Of a stretch of 64,000 nt of DNA, positions 42,733 to 52,158 are shown piece after piece (the stretch's first letter is position 1; every line of letters begins with the position of its first letter). The stretch is taken from assembly GCA_020636075.1 (NCBI GenBank), contig JACJYO010000007.1, positions 62,001-126,000 on the forward strand, read 5' to 3'. This DNA comes from Lewinellaceae bacterium (GTDB lineage Bacteria > Bacteroidota > Bacteroidia > Chitinophagales > Saprospiraceae). The notes beneath the pieces were generated by a model, which was given only the letters and a program-made list of their open reading frames with translations, had not been told where the DNA came from and searched no databases. The translations under genes and the position numbers were made by a program.

Positions 42733-42863
42733 AGTTTGATATTGGATTTCGAGTATGTTGGATAGTTGTGGAGAAACGGCTTCGGGTTTTGCTGAATATA
42801 ACGGAGGCTTTAAGTTGGTATTTTTTATAGTGATGCCCAAATTTATAACAGGCTTAAGGCTAA

Positions 42864-43394
42864 TTACGAATAAAATGCTTCCGGGTATTCAACCATCCCG
42901 TGCACGCCATCCAAGCCGTTTTCAGTTAATGCAAACACCATGCAATTTTCTTCCGGCACTTCAAATGGGAGTTTTATCCCGTATTTGCTCGTAGGCTGGT
43001 AGCCAAACCTGGGGTAATAATCTGCGTGGCCAAGTAAAATGATCGACTTAAAACCCAAATCCTTTGCCCTTTTGTGGGCTTCCAGGATCAATTTTGCTCC
43101 GACGCCTTTTCGCTGGAAAGCCGGCTTTACCGAAACAGGAGCCAGCGCCAGGGAGTCAAAAACCTGATCCCCGTTTTTTATCGTTATCCGGGTCAGCAAA
43201 ATATGCCCGATTAATGCATGATTGTGTTCGGCAACGAGGGAAAGCCCGGGCACAAATGCCGGTGATTTCCGCAGGCGTTCCACCAGGAACTGTTCGCTGT
43301 GGTCGCTGAATTCCATCGTCTTAAACGCTTCCTCAACGACTTGAAAGACGGCTACATGATCGACGCTATTTTCTTCGCGTATGGTTATTCCCAT
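42864..43394 (-). CDS. GNAT-family N-acetyltransferase (YhbS-like)
   Basis: A 176-residue acetyltransferase that uses acetyl-CoA. The CoA-binding motif is VKPAFQRKGVGAKLILEAHKRAKDLG (about 92-117), preceded by LALAPVSV. The C-terminal LLGHADYYPRFGYQPTSKYGI is typical of the YhbS group. The acceptor is unknown. The neighbours give no functional clue. Confidence 0.87.
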   Translation of the reverse strand: MGITIREENSVDHVAVFQVVEEAFKTMEFSDHSEQFLVERLRKSPAFVPGLSLVAEHNHALIGHILLTRITIKNGDQVFDSLALAPVSVKPAFQRKGVGAKLILEAHKRAKDLGFKSIILLGHADYYPRFGYQPTSKYGIKLPFEVPEENCMVFALTENGLDGVHGMVEYPEAFYS

Positions 43395-43490
43395 CTTGGC
43401 CGGTTTTTTAAAGCATCATGAGTTTTAGATAGTTAAAGAATATTCGACCTCTCTACCGGCGTGCGTTGGGGGGTGTATAATGGATGGGCG

Positions 43491-43555
43491 GTCAGACGAC
43501 TTTGAGTCGTCAGACCGCAGCGAGAACCTCGTCTGACGACTCAAAGTCGTCTGAC
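43491..43555. repeat. Inverted REP doublet, CAGACGACT family
   Basis: GTCAGACGACTTTGAGTCGT and CAGAC (43491-43515) is repeated inverted at 43531-43555 (GTCTGACGACTCAAAGTCGT and CTGAC), with each copy centred on its own GACGACT/AGTCGTC hairpin. It lies in the gap between the two GNAT genes. It is sequence-distinct from the RAYT-linked REPs at 489-1420. Confidence 0.8.
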
Positions 43556-43586
43556 GAGTATAACTTGCCCAAAAATTTAAACAGCT

Positions 43587-44093
43587 TCATGCTAAAAGTT
43601 TCCACCAAATGGATTCTTCCGTGGTTTTTGTTTGGGTAAATTTATTTTTTTCCAGAATGCGCTGCGAAGCAATATTGTCCAAATTTGTTTCAGCCAAAAT
43701 GGCCGTCACCCCGGGCTGAGCAAATGCCCAGGCGGCAATTGCCTGAACAGCCTCCGTCATGTACCCTTGCCCCCGGAAGGCGTCGTAGGTTCCGTAGCCT
43801 AGCTCGATTTCCCCGTGCTCGTTGGGTGCGCCCTTGAAGCAAAGATCCGCTACCATTTGATTTTGTGCTTTGTCCACAATAGTCCAGATCGTACAGAACA
43901 AGTAGTTTTTGGAAGGGTCGGCCACCGCAGGCAGGAGGGTTTGGTGAATGGCCTTGTTCAGCCTTGGTGATATCGTGCGCGGAATTTTCTCCAAACCAAG
44001 GGCGGTTTCCAATTGAAAATCCGGCTGCAGGTAAGCCAGCAGTTGGTCATAATTGAGCGGGATAAGCCGCAGGCGGGCGCTTTCGAGGTGCAT
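43587..44093 (-). CDS. GNAT-family N-acetyltransferase (RimJ/RimL-like)
   Basis: A 168-residue acetyltransferase of the RimJ/RimL group, starting MHLESARLRLIPLNYDQL. The cofactor loop is IELGYGTYDAFRGQGYMTEAVQAIAAWAF, and LAETNLDNIASQRILEKNKF matches the family C-terminus. I chose the ATG at 44093; the ATG at 44138 would overlap the upstream histidine-kinase gene. It may be cotranscribed with the two-component pair, although no functional link is evident. Confidence 0.85.
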   Translation of the reverse strand: MHLESARLRLIPLNYDQLLAYLQPDFQLETALGLEKIPRTISPRLNKAIHQTLLPAVADPSKNYLFCTIWTIVDKAQNQMVADLCFKGAPNEHGEIELGYGTYDAFRGQGYMTEAVQAIAAWAFAQPGVTAILAETNLDNIASQRILEKNKFTQTKTTEESIWWKLLA

Positions 44094-44115
44094 GTTGCCG
44101 ATTAAGTTGAGCGCA

Positions 44116-47100
44116 TTACAAGATGCCTTCTTTGACAAAAACCTCCACTCGCGTGCCCGCAGCTTGCCCGGCAGTATCGTACAGGTCGGTAAACTGCACC
44201 GGCGACACCCCGTTCTCCTGCTGGTTGTGCTGGCGGAGGCGAGATTCGGTGATCTTCAGACCCTGGGATTGGCGTTTGCGGGTGTGGTGACTGGAGTTGG
44301 CGGCCGCAGCAGCGCGGCCGATGCCGTCGTCTTCGATCGTGCAGCGGATGTGTTCGCCGTCTTTCCGGATATTGATCCGCAAGTGGCCGGCGCCTTTTTT
44401 GGGCATAAGACCGTGCCAGATCGCGTTTTCAATATAGGGTTGAAAAATCAACGGCGGCACCATGGCATCGTCGGGTTCCAGTGCCGGATCAATGCTGATT
44501 TCATATTCAAACCGTTGGTCAAAGCGCATGGCCTCCATGTCGAGGTAGAGCTGGAGCGCTTCCAGTTCCTGCGTGAGTGAAATCTGCGCACTCCTGGAAT
44601 GCTCCAGGATCAGGCGCACCAGCCGGGAAAATTTGGCGATATACCGCGACGCATCCGCAGGCTGATTTTTGATGATGTACCAGTTGATGGAGTTCAGGCA
44701 GTTGAACAGGAAGTGCGGATTCATCTGTGCGCGCAGGGCAGTCAGCTGCGATTCGGCGAGGTTGCGGTTCAACTCGCGCAACTGCCGCTCCTTTTCCTGC
44801 ACCAGTTCTTCCGCACGGGCACTTGCAATTTTATCCGAGCACAATGCAGCGATAGTTTTCAGGGTTTGCACATGGTATTGGGTGAAAAAGCCGCGCCGGC
44901 TGTGCTCTGAATCGATCACGCCAATCACCTGACCATCGTGCAAAATGGGCACAGCCAGTTCGGAAAGCCGGGCCTGATCGTCGACGATGTAGCGCCGGTC
45001 GAGCCGGGTGTCGGGCACGAGCTCAGGCAGGCCCTTGAGCGCTGCCGCCCCGACGATGCCCTGCCCGAGCGGGATACGCAGGGGATCGTTCAGGTGGTAG
45101 GGCTCCGGCCCTTTCAAGCCGTATGCCGCCTCCTGCACCAGGGTTTCGCCGGATTCGTCCAACAGGTAAATGACGCAATCTTCCAGTCCCAGGCGGGCGA
45201 TACATTTGTGCGAAAGGTCCCACAGAATATCCCGTACGCTGGCTTTCTGATAGTCTGCGTTTGCAAAATATTCCACCGTGCGCTGGGTTTTCAAAGTGCG
45301 TTTGCGTTGTTGCCAGGCTATGAAAATGCCGTAGGTAAGTGCGCAAAGCAATACCAGGGCGCCCAGGCGAAACCACCAGGTTTGCCAGTATGGCGGCTGA
45401 ATGATGATACGGATCGTTTTTACCTGTGTCGACCAGATGCCGTGTTTATTCGCTGCTTTCACCCGCAGGGTGTAGGCGCCTGCCGGCAAATTGGTGTAGC
45501 TGATGTAGTTCCGGGTGCCGCTGTACACCCAGTTTTGGTCGTAACCTTCCAGTTGGTAGGCAAAACTGGTGCGGGCCTTCTCCCCAAAATTGAGCGCGCC
45601 AAGTTCGAAGGAAAAGTGATTCTGGTTGTGCGCCAGGGTAATCGCGGGCATGCGGTCAATCTGGAAAGGCAATTCAATTTCAGCATCAAAAACGCGAAAA
45701 CGCTTGAGGTAGGGTACCGGCGGTGCGCTGGAATGGAGCACAGAATCGGGGTGAAACAATTGAATGCCCCGGTGTGCCCCGCTGGCAATACGACCGTCGG
45801 GAAGGCGGATCATGGCGCCGATCTTGGCGTACATCCCGTCGCGATTGTCGTAGTTTACAAAAGCCCGGGTAGTAGTGTCCAGGATCGCCAGTCCGCTTTG
45901 AACACCCAGCCATACCTTGCCCTGGTCGCAGAGTACAAATTGATAGACCAAATTACCCCCCGGCACGCCATTGTTGTAATATGCATCAAACCAGGGATGC
46001 TCCGGGTCGGCTTTGTGCAGGCGGAGTAAGCCTCCTCCGAGCGTGGAAATCCAAAGGTGGCCGGCAGCGTCAATCGCCAGGCAGGTTATTTGGTCGTTGG
46101 TCAGGCCAGTTGGCGGGCGCTGTTGGTGGTTGAAATACCAGGATTTTCCCGTTTTCAGTTGAATAGCAGACAAGCCCAGTTCGTGCCCGATCCACAGGCG
46201 CCCCTGCTCGTCCGCCAACAGGCAGTTTATGGTGCTTGCCGAAGTAAGGCCAGCTTCCCGGAGGCGGAAGATTTGGTTTGAGCGGGTATCCAGCCGGAAT
46301 AGTCCCCGGCCTTTGGTGCCGATCCACAAGTGCTGCCCCTGCCAGGCGAGGGCGCCGATTTGCGCGTCGCGCAAACTATCGAATTCGGGACTGGAATTTG
46401 TGAAGCGTTGAATTTGCCGCGCACCCCTGTCGAGGTACAACAAACCCGTGTCGGAACCGATCCAGCAGCGGCCGGTTTTATCAAAACACAAAGCGCTCAT
46501 CAGCACATCCGTAGATTCTAAGCCTTCGGGTTTGCGATAGGGAAACGCCTCGATCCGGTTTTTTTTCAAGGCGTAAACCAGCAGGCCGTTGCCGCGCAGG
46601 GTGCCGATGTACAGGGATTGTTTGTCGGGCGAAATAGCGTACGCCCGCTGCCAGTTGTTTTTGTCCAATTGCGGATTCAGGTCCGGAAAAGATAAAAACC
46701 CCCAATTGCTGGCGTGCTTGGTCAGGCGGAGCAGTCCGGTTTGGTAGGCCAGCCAAAAATCGCCGGCACGCGTCGATTGCGCACAGAGAAACCCGTAGGG
46801 CCGGCCGTTTGGTTGGTATACTCCGATACGCAAAAATTCCAGGGTTTGCGTTTCCCAGTTTAATTTCCAGGTATCGTCGGCATAGGTAAGTACGAGCAGA
46901 TTGTGTTCGTCCAGCGCACAAATATCTTTGATCGTGTTGGCGTACAGCAGGGGCGGAGATGCTTCCGGCTTTTTTAAAATGCGCCATTGCCCGGTAGTCG
47001 GATCGAGCCTGCACAGCCCGGTGGATTCACTGCCGGACCATATGGCGCCGGAGGGGTCCATGAATAGTTCCAGGTCTACCGGCCGGTACCAAAACTCAAT

Positions 47101-47787
47101 ATTTTGATCGAAGGGGAACAAGGTGAATGCCCGGCGTTTTTTATCAAACCGATACACGCCGAAGCGGCTGCCAACCCACAAAATATCCGGGTTGTTCCGG
47201 TCGGCAATGATTTCACCCAGTGGCCCTGCAGCGGCGCGATCGGACACCGATTCGTCGGGGATGTCGGGTTGGAAGCGCTGAAATTGATTTGCGCTGGCGC
47301 CGGGTGGCAGGTAGTGGAGGGTAAATTTGTTGGTGCCTACCCAGAGGCCGCCGTTTGCGTCTTCGTACAGGTCTGCTATGTCGTTACTGATGAGCGCCGA
47401 GGTGTCGGTTTGGTCGGCGGTAAAGTTGGTCGCGCGTTCATTGCGCAGGTCGAGGAAACTAAGTCCACTGGTGCTGCTGGCGATCCATAGCGCTTCGGTC
47501 CGATGGCTTTTTTTAATTTGAACATAGGGGCCTGGTACAAGGCTTGTGGAGTCGTTGGGTCGGTTGGAAAAAATTTCCAGGGCATTGCCGTCGTATTTAA
47601 GCAGGCCCGATACGCTGCCCAACCACAGAAATCCGCGATCATCTTCGGCCATGCAGGTAATCCCGGTCAGGGGTGTTTCGCCCACTTCGGTCAGTATCAC
47701 CCGCCGGTAGGGCAGGCCCTGCGCTTCCAACACCCGGAGGCCCGGTAGGAGAAGCAGAAAAAGCGGAAGGAGCAGGCGGGCAGCCAT
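44116..47787 (-). CDS. LytS-type sensor histidine kinase with periplasmic two-component propeller
   Basis: A 1,223-residue inner-membrane sensor. It has a signal peptide (LLLPLFLLLLPGLRVLEAQ), about 640 residues of Reg_prop beta-propeller repeats (DDRGFLWLGSVSGLLKYDGN, NGGLWVGTNKF and others), and a Y_Y_Y domain (LAHNQNHFSFELGALNFGEK to GTRNYISYTNLPAGAYTLRV). A membrane helix near 803-823 is followed by a GAF domain (about 850-985). A His_kinase/HATPase module has the phosphoacceptor region LRAQMNPHFLFNCLNSINWY (His near 1021) and an N-box in PPLIFQPYIENAIWHGLMPK. It starts 1 base after the response-regulator stop, so the pair is translationally close. The ligand is unknown. Confidence 0.92.
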   Translation of the reverse strand: MAARLLLPLFLLLLPGLRVLEAQGLPYRRVILTEVGETPLTGITCMAEDDRGFLWLGSVSGLLKYDGNALEIFSNRPNDSTSLVPGPYVQIKKSHRTEALWIASSTSGLSFLDLRNERATNFTADQTDTSALISNDIADLYEDANGGLWVGTNKFTLHYLPPGASANQFQRFQPDIPDESVSDRAAAGPLGEIIADRNNPDILWVGSRFGVYRFDKKRRAFTLFPFDQNIEFWYRPVDLELFMDPSGAIWSGSESTGLCRLDPTTGQWRILKKPEASPPLLYANTIKDICALDEHNLLVLTYADDTWKLNWETQTLEFLRIGVYQPNGRPYGFLCAQSTRAGDFWLAYQTGLLRLTKHASNWGFLSFPDLNPQLDKNNWQRAYAISPDKQSLYIGTLRGNGLLVYALKKNRIEAFPYRKPEGLESTDVLMSALCFDKTGRCWIGSDTGLLYLDRGARQIQRFTNSSPEFDSLRDAQIGALAWQGQHLWIGTKGRGLFRLDTRSNQIFRLREAGLTSASTINCLLADEQGRLWIGHELGLSAIQLKTGKSWYFNHQQRPPTGLTNDQITCLAIDAAGHLWISTLGGGLLRLHKADPEHPWFDAYYNNGVPGGNLVYQFVLCDQGKVWLGVQSGLAILDTTTRAFVNYDNRDGMYAKIGAMIRLPDGRIASGAHRGIQLFHPDSVLHSSAPPVPYLKRFRVFDAEIELPFQIDRMPAITLAHNQNHFSFELGALNFGEKARTSFAYQLEGYDQNWVYSGTRNYISYTNLPAGAYTLRVKAANKHGIWSTQVKTIRIIIQPPYWQTWWFRLGALVLLCALTYGIFIAWQQRKRTLKTQRTVEYFANADYQKASVRDILWDLSHKCIARLGLEDCVIYLLDESGETLVQEAAYGLKGPEPYHLNDPLRIPLGQGIVGAAALKGLPELVPDTRLDRRYIVDDQARLSELAVPILHDGQVIGVIDSEHSRRGFFTQYHVQTLKTIAALCSDKIASARAEELVQEKERQLRELNRNLAESQLTALRAQMNPHFLFNCLNSINWYIIKNQPADASRYIAKFSRLVRLILEHSRSAQISLTQELEALQLYLDMEAMRFDQRFEYEISIDPALEPDDAMVPPLIFQPYIENAIWHGLMPKKGAGHLRINIRKDGEHIRCTIEDDGIGRAAAAANSSHHTRKRQSQGLKITESRLRQHNQQENGVSPVQFTDLYDTAGQAAGTRVEVFVKEGIL

Positions 47788-47788
47788 A

Positions 47789-48544
47789 TCAGTTCAGGTT
47801 TCGCCCCTGAAGGGCGGCTCTAACCTCATCTTTTCGGCGCCGGGCCACTTCAATTTCTGTTTTGTCGTGCAGGCGGATGAAGTCTTTGCCTAAAAAATTG
47901 TCGATAAAATCGAGGTTGACCAAATGTGATTTGTGCACACGCAAAAAGCCCTGCGTGTTGAGCAGTGTTTCGTACTCGCCCAGGGTTTTGGACGAAATGA
48001 AGCGGCGTTGTCCGGTCAGGTGAAACACGGTGTAATTGCGGTCGGCCTGGCACCGAATGATTTCAGGTGTACGAAAAAAGTAGGTGCCGTCGGCTGTTGG
48101 GATGGCCAGTTTAAATTCATTTTCCTGCGGGGCCAGCAGGTTGTCCACAAAATTGCGGTACAGGTCGCGTTGCCCGGGTCGGTCTTTCCGGTTTTTCAGG
48201 TGTTGATCCACAGCGTTGCGCAGTTCATCCGGGTCGATGGGTTTCAGCAGGTAATCCAGCGCGCTGAAGCGGATGGCTTTGATGGCAAACTGGTCGTGCG
48301 CGGTGGTGAAGATGACGTCAAAATTCCAGTCGGTCAGGGAAGTCAGCAAGTCAAAACCGTCTTGCTGAGGCATTACAATATCGAGAAACACCAAATCGGG
48401 TTGGAAGGTCTGGATGTGCTGTAAGGCTTCCGGTACATTGGCGGCAGTCCTGATCTGCGTAATTTCCGGGACGAAATTTTGAATATGAAAAAGCAAAATT
48501 TCGCGGGCTTTTTCTTCGTCGTCGACAAGGAGTGCTTTCAGCAT
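47789..48544 (-). CDS. LytTR-family response regulator
   Basis: A 251-residue DNA-binding response regulator. The receiver domain has acidic residues LVDDEEKA and the phosphoacceptor aspartate in DLVFLDIVMPQQDGFDLL (about 54-71), with the switch Thr and Lys in VIFTTAHDQFAIKAIRFSALDYLLKPID. The LytTR domain occupies about 150-247 (EIIRCQADRNYTVFHL, LPKS-like LRVHKSHLVNLDFIDNFLG). It is the first gene of the pair with the LytS-type kinase. Confidence 0.94.
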   Translation of the reverse strand: MLKALLVDDEEKAREILLFHIQNFVPEITQIRTAANVPEALQHIQTFQPDLVFLDIVMPQQDGFDLLTSLTDWNFDVIFTTAHDQFAIKAIRFSALDYLLKPIDPDELRNAVDQHLKNRKDRPGQRDLYRNFVDNLLAPQENEFKLAIPTADGTYFFRTPEIIRCQADRNYTVFHLTGQRRFISSKTLGEYETLLNTQGFLRVHKSHLVNLDFIDNFLGKDFIRLHDKTEIEVARRRKDEVRAALQGRNLN

Positions 48545-48633
48545 ATAGGACGTCTCGACTGGTTTGGCAAGTCAAGGCGCCTAAAATTAGGTCTTACGTT
48601 GAATATGGCAAAGCAGACCTGTTGTGAATGCCG

Positions 48634-48771
48634 GGGTTGGCAGGTACTTTTCAAATTAAACTTTTCAAATTAAACTTTTGACTTTTTGAGAAGCACGCTG
48701 GTTTGGGAAGCTTCCTTTATGTCAAATTTGAAAAGAAAAATTTGAACTTTGAAAAGTTGTACACCCCCTCA
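48634..48771. repeat. AT-rich palindrome, copy 5
   Basis: TACTTTTCAAATTAAACTTT and TCAAATTAAACTTTTGACTT at 48645-48684 face AAATTTGAAAAGAAAAATTT and GAACTTTGAAAAGTTGTACA at about 48724-48763. It ends in CCCCCTCA, like copy 3. It fills the gap upstream of the response regulator and downstream of the barrel gene. Confidence 0.7.
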
Positions 48772-48845
48772 ATGCTGTAATCCGAATCCAATCCGCAGGC
48801 CGGCACAAATTGCCTGACCTGCGGAGGATGCACTCGAACACAATT

Positions 48846-49430
48846 TTAGAAGTCGCTGCTACCAAAGCGGTAGGAAGCAAAAATCTGGTAGGTGCGTTGG
48901 CGGGATTTGTCCCAGTCGGCAAAAACTTTGCTCAGGCCCCAGTTTACGCGCGCACCTACGCCAATATTCGGGGTGATCAGGTATTCGGCGCCGGCTACCA
49001 GGCCGAAATTCATGTTTTTGAAGTCGTCTTTGTTGTCGTAGGATTCTTTGATGTCGCCGTCGTTGTATTTCATTTTAGCGCTCATCAGCATCCCGATTTG
49101 TGCACCGGCGTGCACGCTCAGGCGGTTCCACACCTGGTATTTGGCGATTACCGGAAGTTGGAGGCTCATGTTGCGCTGTTTGTACTCGTCGGATTCCGAA
49201 TCATTGATTCCTTCAGCGGAAAACAACAGCTCGGCCTGGAGGTGCAAGCGGTCGAGGAGGGGCATTTCCACAAAACCGCCGGCGTGGTAAAGCAAGGCAT
49301 TTTTTCCGTCGTTCACGTGGGTAGTGTTGATCAATTGGGCGCCGGCTTTTACGCCGAAATTCAGGTTTTGCGCCTGGAGGGCGCCAATCAGGAAAAGGGA
49401 AAGCAGGGAAAGCAGGATGGTGTTTTTCAT
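48846..49430 (-). CDS. Small outer-membrane beta-barrel protein (porin family)
   Basis: A 194-residue outer-membrane protein. It has a signal peptide (MKNTILLSLLSLFLIGALQAQ) and then eight to ten amphipathic strands (LNFGVKAGAQLINTTH, LHLQAELLFSAEGIN, LSVHAGAQIGMLMSAK, NFGLVAGAEYLITPNIGVGA), ending YQIFASYRFGSSDF. I chose the ATG at 49430, because the longer frame has no export signal. It belongs to the generic OMP_b-brl_2 (PorT-like) group. The function is unknown. Confidence 0.87.
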   Translation of the reverse strand: MKNTILLSLLSLFLIGALQAQNLNFGVKAGAQLINTTHVNDGKNALLYHAGGFVEMPLLDRLHLQAELLFSAEGINDSESDEYKQRNMSLQLPVIAKYQVWNRLSVHAGAQIGMLMSAKMKYNDGDIKESYDNKDDFKNMNFGLVAGAEYLITPNIGVGARVNWGLSKVFADWDKSRQRTYQIFASYRFGSSDF

Positions 49431-49604
49431 TGTGTTGCAATTTGAATTGTTTAACGAATTGGGTTTGCAACGGAGGGAAGTGTTTGTTTTTTGTTCCGTT
49501 GTTGGCACAAAAGTGCGGGCGCCGGGAAGCGCCTTCCAAATCCGTTGATTCAACGGCAATGTTGTTTATCCTGCGGTAAAAAGTAGGTCCTTCCGGGCAG
49601 GTTC

Positions 49605-49922
49605 TTATTCGCAGATCTCATCCAGCCACTGCTGGTCAATTTTTCCCTGTTCACCAATGTGAAACACCGCCCCAACCGGGCAACCATTGGGCCCGGTAGA
49701 ATCGATCAGGTAACGATAGTCGAAGCCAAAATCGATCGGCTCGCCCAGGATGTTTTTTACAAGGGCAGTATCGGCGCCGGCAGGTAGCCGGTCGACAACC
49801 AGTTGCAGGCTGGCAAAGTCCCGGTATGCCTGGTAATGCCGGCCGTATTGCTTCAGCCGGTGCATGGCACAGGAGGCCAGCAAGAGTACGCCAAGGAGTA
49901 CAAGAAAGGGTGGACGCAGCAT
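49605..49922 (-). CDS. Small lipoprotein, possibly SmpA/BamE-like
   Basis: A 105-residue protein with lipobox LLASC (cysteine near 18). The mature part has LQLVVDRLPAGADTALVKNI and LGEPIDFGFDYRYLIDSTGP. The G-x-x-x-x-x-V-x-x-x-LGEP layout recalls SmpA/OmlA (BamE) domains, but similarity is weak. The two cysteines near the end (NGCPVG and DEICE) could form a disulphide. It is last in its direction before a 430-bp repeat region. Confidence 0.6.
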   Translation of the reverse strand: MLRPPFLVLLGVLLLASCAMHRLKQYGRHYQAYRDFASLQLVVDRLPAGADTALVKNILGEPIDFGFDYRYLIDSTGPNGCPVGAVFHIGEQGKIDQQWLDEICE

Positions 49923-50092
49923 AGGCTATTTTTTCAAAACCAGGACCAGGTATTCCCAGGGCTGGAGGTTGAACACATCGTCGCCGGCGAGGCTGCGGGT
50001 TGTGCAACGCATATTTTTTTTATAGAAAATTATAGTTTTTATGCGATGTCGTACTCGTCCTACGACTTCTACGAACCAAAAATAATCGAATC

Positions 50093-50288
50093 CAGATGTC
50101 TCCCCCGCAGAGCGGGGTCGACATGACAAGTCGAAATGACAAGATTAGTATTCAATCAGATTTCTCGCTTCGCTCGAAATTTTACCGGCGCCCTGCCGCA
50201 ATTTCGAGCGTAGCGAGAAATCTGGTAAAATTTAGTTTTAAAAATAAAAGGCTGTCATGTCGACCCCGCCCTGCGGGGGAGACATCTG
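50093..50288. repeat. 196-bp nested palindrome, CCCCGCAGAGCGGGG family, copy 2
   Basis: The outer arm CAGATGTCTCCCCCGCAGAG and CGGGGTCGACATGAC (50093-50127) faces 50254-50288 in inverted form. The inner arm CAGATTTCTCGCTTCGCTCG and AAATT (50157-50181) faces 50200-50224. It is a close relative of 24217-24454. It fills most of the gap 49923-50354, which has no gene. Confidence 0.8.
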
Positions 50289-50354
50289 AATTAACAGCTC
50301 ATTTCCCGGTATATACGTGAAACTATACAAGTCCTCGCAGGACGAATAGAAAGT

Positions 50355-50861
50355 TCAAATCTTAATCCCCTGCGTCGTAAATGAAATTCCCTGTTGACCT
50401 GTCGTTGAGATCATCACGGCCTCAAAAAAGGGTTCGAGGTTTTTGTTTCGGGTCGCCCAGTCGAAAATGAAATTACCGCCGGTGCCACCATGTTTATCAA
50501 TCTCATTGATCACGATTTCGACGGTTTCCATAGGTTTTATAAAAATAGGGAAGTCGAAATACGTCCGAATCAGGTCGCCATTGGTGTTGTAATAGTCGGC
50601 TCGTTTGATGAACACCGAATCGGTGGCGCTGATGTTGCGCAGGCTCACGGTTACGGTGAGCCCATAGGTGCGGTGCTCGGAGTGTTCATAAATTTCGGAA
50701 TACACCGACAGATAGGTGGAGCCGGAGTGGAGGCTGTCGGCGGAATTCAACGTGACGCTCCGTTTTTTCCAGTTGACCGGGTTCATGGAGCTGGGCTCCG
50801 GGGCCGGCTCACATGCGCTGAGTGTGGCGAGCAACAGGAGGATAAATGTGCAATTCTTCAT
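50355..50861 (-). CDS. DUF3124 lipoprotein
   Basis: A 168-residue lipoprotein with lipobox LSAC (cysteine near 17). The whole mature sequence follows the DUF3124 pattern: VYSEIYEHSEHRTYGLTVTV, SLRNISATDSVFIKRADYYN, GDLIRTYFDFPIFIKPMETV, EIVINEIDKHGGTGGNFIFDW and EAVMISTTGQQGISFTTQGI. The family is conserved but has no assigned function. The neighbours do not help. Confidence 0.88.
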   Translation of the reverse strand: MKNCTFILLLLATLSACEPAPEPSSMNPVNWKKRSVTLNSADSLHSGSTYLSVYSEIYEHSEHRTYGLTVTVSLRNISATDSVFIKRADYYNTNGDLIRTYFDFPIFIKPMETVEIVINEIDKHGGTGGNFIFDWATRNKNLEPFFEAVMISTTGQQGISFTTQGIKI

Positions 50862-50921
50862 CGGCTCGGTTCTTTTTGTTGGTGAAAATACGACATGGTT
50901 TTATGTACGGTGGAAGTGCAA

Positions 50922-50968
50922 AAAGGCACGGAGATTTCCCGGTCGGGTTATTAAATCTCCGTGCCTTT
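50922..50968. terminator. Terminator-like hairpin
   Basis: AAAGGCACGGAGATTT (50922-50937) pairs exactly with AAATCTCCGTGCCTTT (50953-50968). It lies downstream of the membrane-protein gene that ends at 51016. Confidence 0.75.
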
Positions 50969-51015
50969 GAACCTTTTAATCTGGCAGGTATATTCGAGTT
51001 GGTTGCTGGTGCGCT

Positions 51016-52044
51016 CTACCCTTTAACATCCTCCTCCTCGTCCGGTTCAGCGTCCTTGCGTTTGGTGCTTTCAAAGAGCCCCGAACCCGGCTTGGTGAGG
51101 ATGGGCGCCGGGTTTGTGGCAGGTACCGTGGTGGAAGCGGTGGTTGCGCTGGTGGAGCCTTGCCGGAAGCTAACCAGTTGGCGCAGGAGGTCGAACCAGA
51201 ATTTGGCGCCCAGTGAAACCGCCAACGCGGTGGTGAGCCAGCCAAAAATTTTATACAACCACCACTGTGTTTTCTCCTCCGGCGTTGGCCATTTCACGTA
51301 TTCCCAACCCAGGCCCAGGGGCGAGCGAATGGCGGCGATATTTTGATTGAGCAGGGTATCCAGCCGACCCTTGGCTTCGTAGAAATTGGGGTTGGCCACC
51401 ACACTGTCTGTTGGAGCGGGCGCCGCATGTGTTTCCACAAATTGGGTGGCGGAGTTGGCAAGGTATTCGCGCAAAGGCGCATTGGTCGAGAGGTTGGTGT
51501 AGATATCGATTACGTCGACGTTGAAGCCCACGGCGATGGTCATGCCCACCCAAAACAGCCACACGCGCACGCTGTTGACGTACCATTCGGAGGCGCGCTC
51601 CATCACCTCGTTGAACCATTCTTCCACTTTGGCCCGGAACGTTGCAATGTCGCCCTGCGATTCCCGGTACAGGTAACTGAGCACGTCTTTCAGTTTGCCG
51701 TCGGGCAATTGGGAAATAGCCGCTTGCGCGTCGCCGGTGTTATTTGTTTGCAAAATATCCATCAAAATGCCTGTGAACGTGCCGGGCCGGATGTACGACG
51801 GTGGCAGCGTACCCTTGCGCAAAAAGCGGAACAGGTTGGCTTTTTCGCTGAGTTGCTTGTAGTAGGGGTGGCTGGTGAAAACATTGGTTTCGCTATCGCC
51901 CAGCATGGATTTTATGGCGTTGATCAGGTTTTTGCCCCGCAGGGTGAGCAAACCGGCAAGCATTTCCATGATGGTGGTAGCCAGCAGGCTGAATAAAAGC
52001 AGGATGAAAACGATACCGATGACAATGGAGAGGAGATTGAGCAT
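51016..52044 (-). CDS. Conserved membrane protein of unknown function
   Basis: A 342-residue protein with an N-terminal membrane helix (LLSIVIGIVFILLLFSLLATTIMEML), a cytosolic stretch of about 120 residues (GKNLINAIKSMLG to EWFNEVMERASEWYVNSVRVW), a second helix (VRVWLFWVGMTIAVGFNVDVI), and a third (IFGWLTTALAVSLGAKFWFDLLRQLV). An acidic, Thr/Ala-rich tail ends EDVKG. The SLGAKFWFDLL signature recurs in uncharacterised bacterial membrane proteins, but I know no function. Confidence 0.75.
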   Translation of the reverse strand: MLNLLSIVIGIVFILLLFSLLATTIMEMLAGLLTLRGKNLINAIKSMLGDSETNVFTSHPYYKQLSEKANLFRFLRKGTLPPSYIRPGTFTGILMDILQTNNTGDAQAAISQLPDGKLKDVLSYLYRESQGDIATFRAKVEEWFNEVMERASEWYVNSVRVWLFWVGMTIAVGFNVDVIDIYTNLSTNAPLREYLANSATQFVETHAAPAPTDSVVANPNFYEAKGRLDTLLNQNIAAIRSPLGLGWEYVKWPTPEEKTQWWLYKIFGWLTTALAVSLGAKFWFDLLRQLVSFRQGSTSATTASTTVPATNPAPILTKPGSGLFESTKRKDAEPDEEEDVKG

Positions 52045-52158
52045 AGGTGTGGGATGTTGAATTTGGAAAAAGGATCGGAAGCCAAAAATGCGGGATTTCC
52101 CCCGGAATTATACCGGGCGATGGCGTTTATTTTCCGTAAATCAGGTGCACAGGTCACT

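Noticed and set aside
42733..42840. 36-residue N-terminal extension of the subtilase
   Set aside because: It adds no export signal or domain, and the ATG at 42732 gives a natural basic start.
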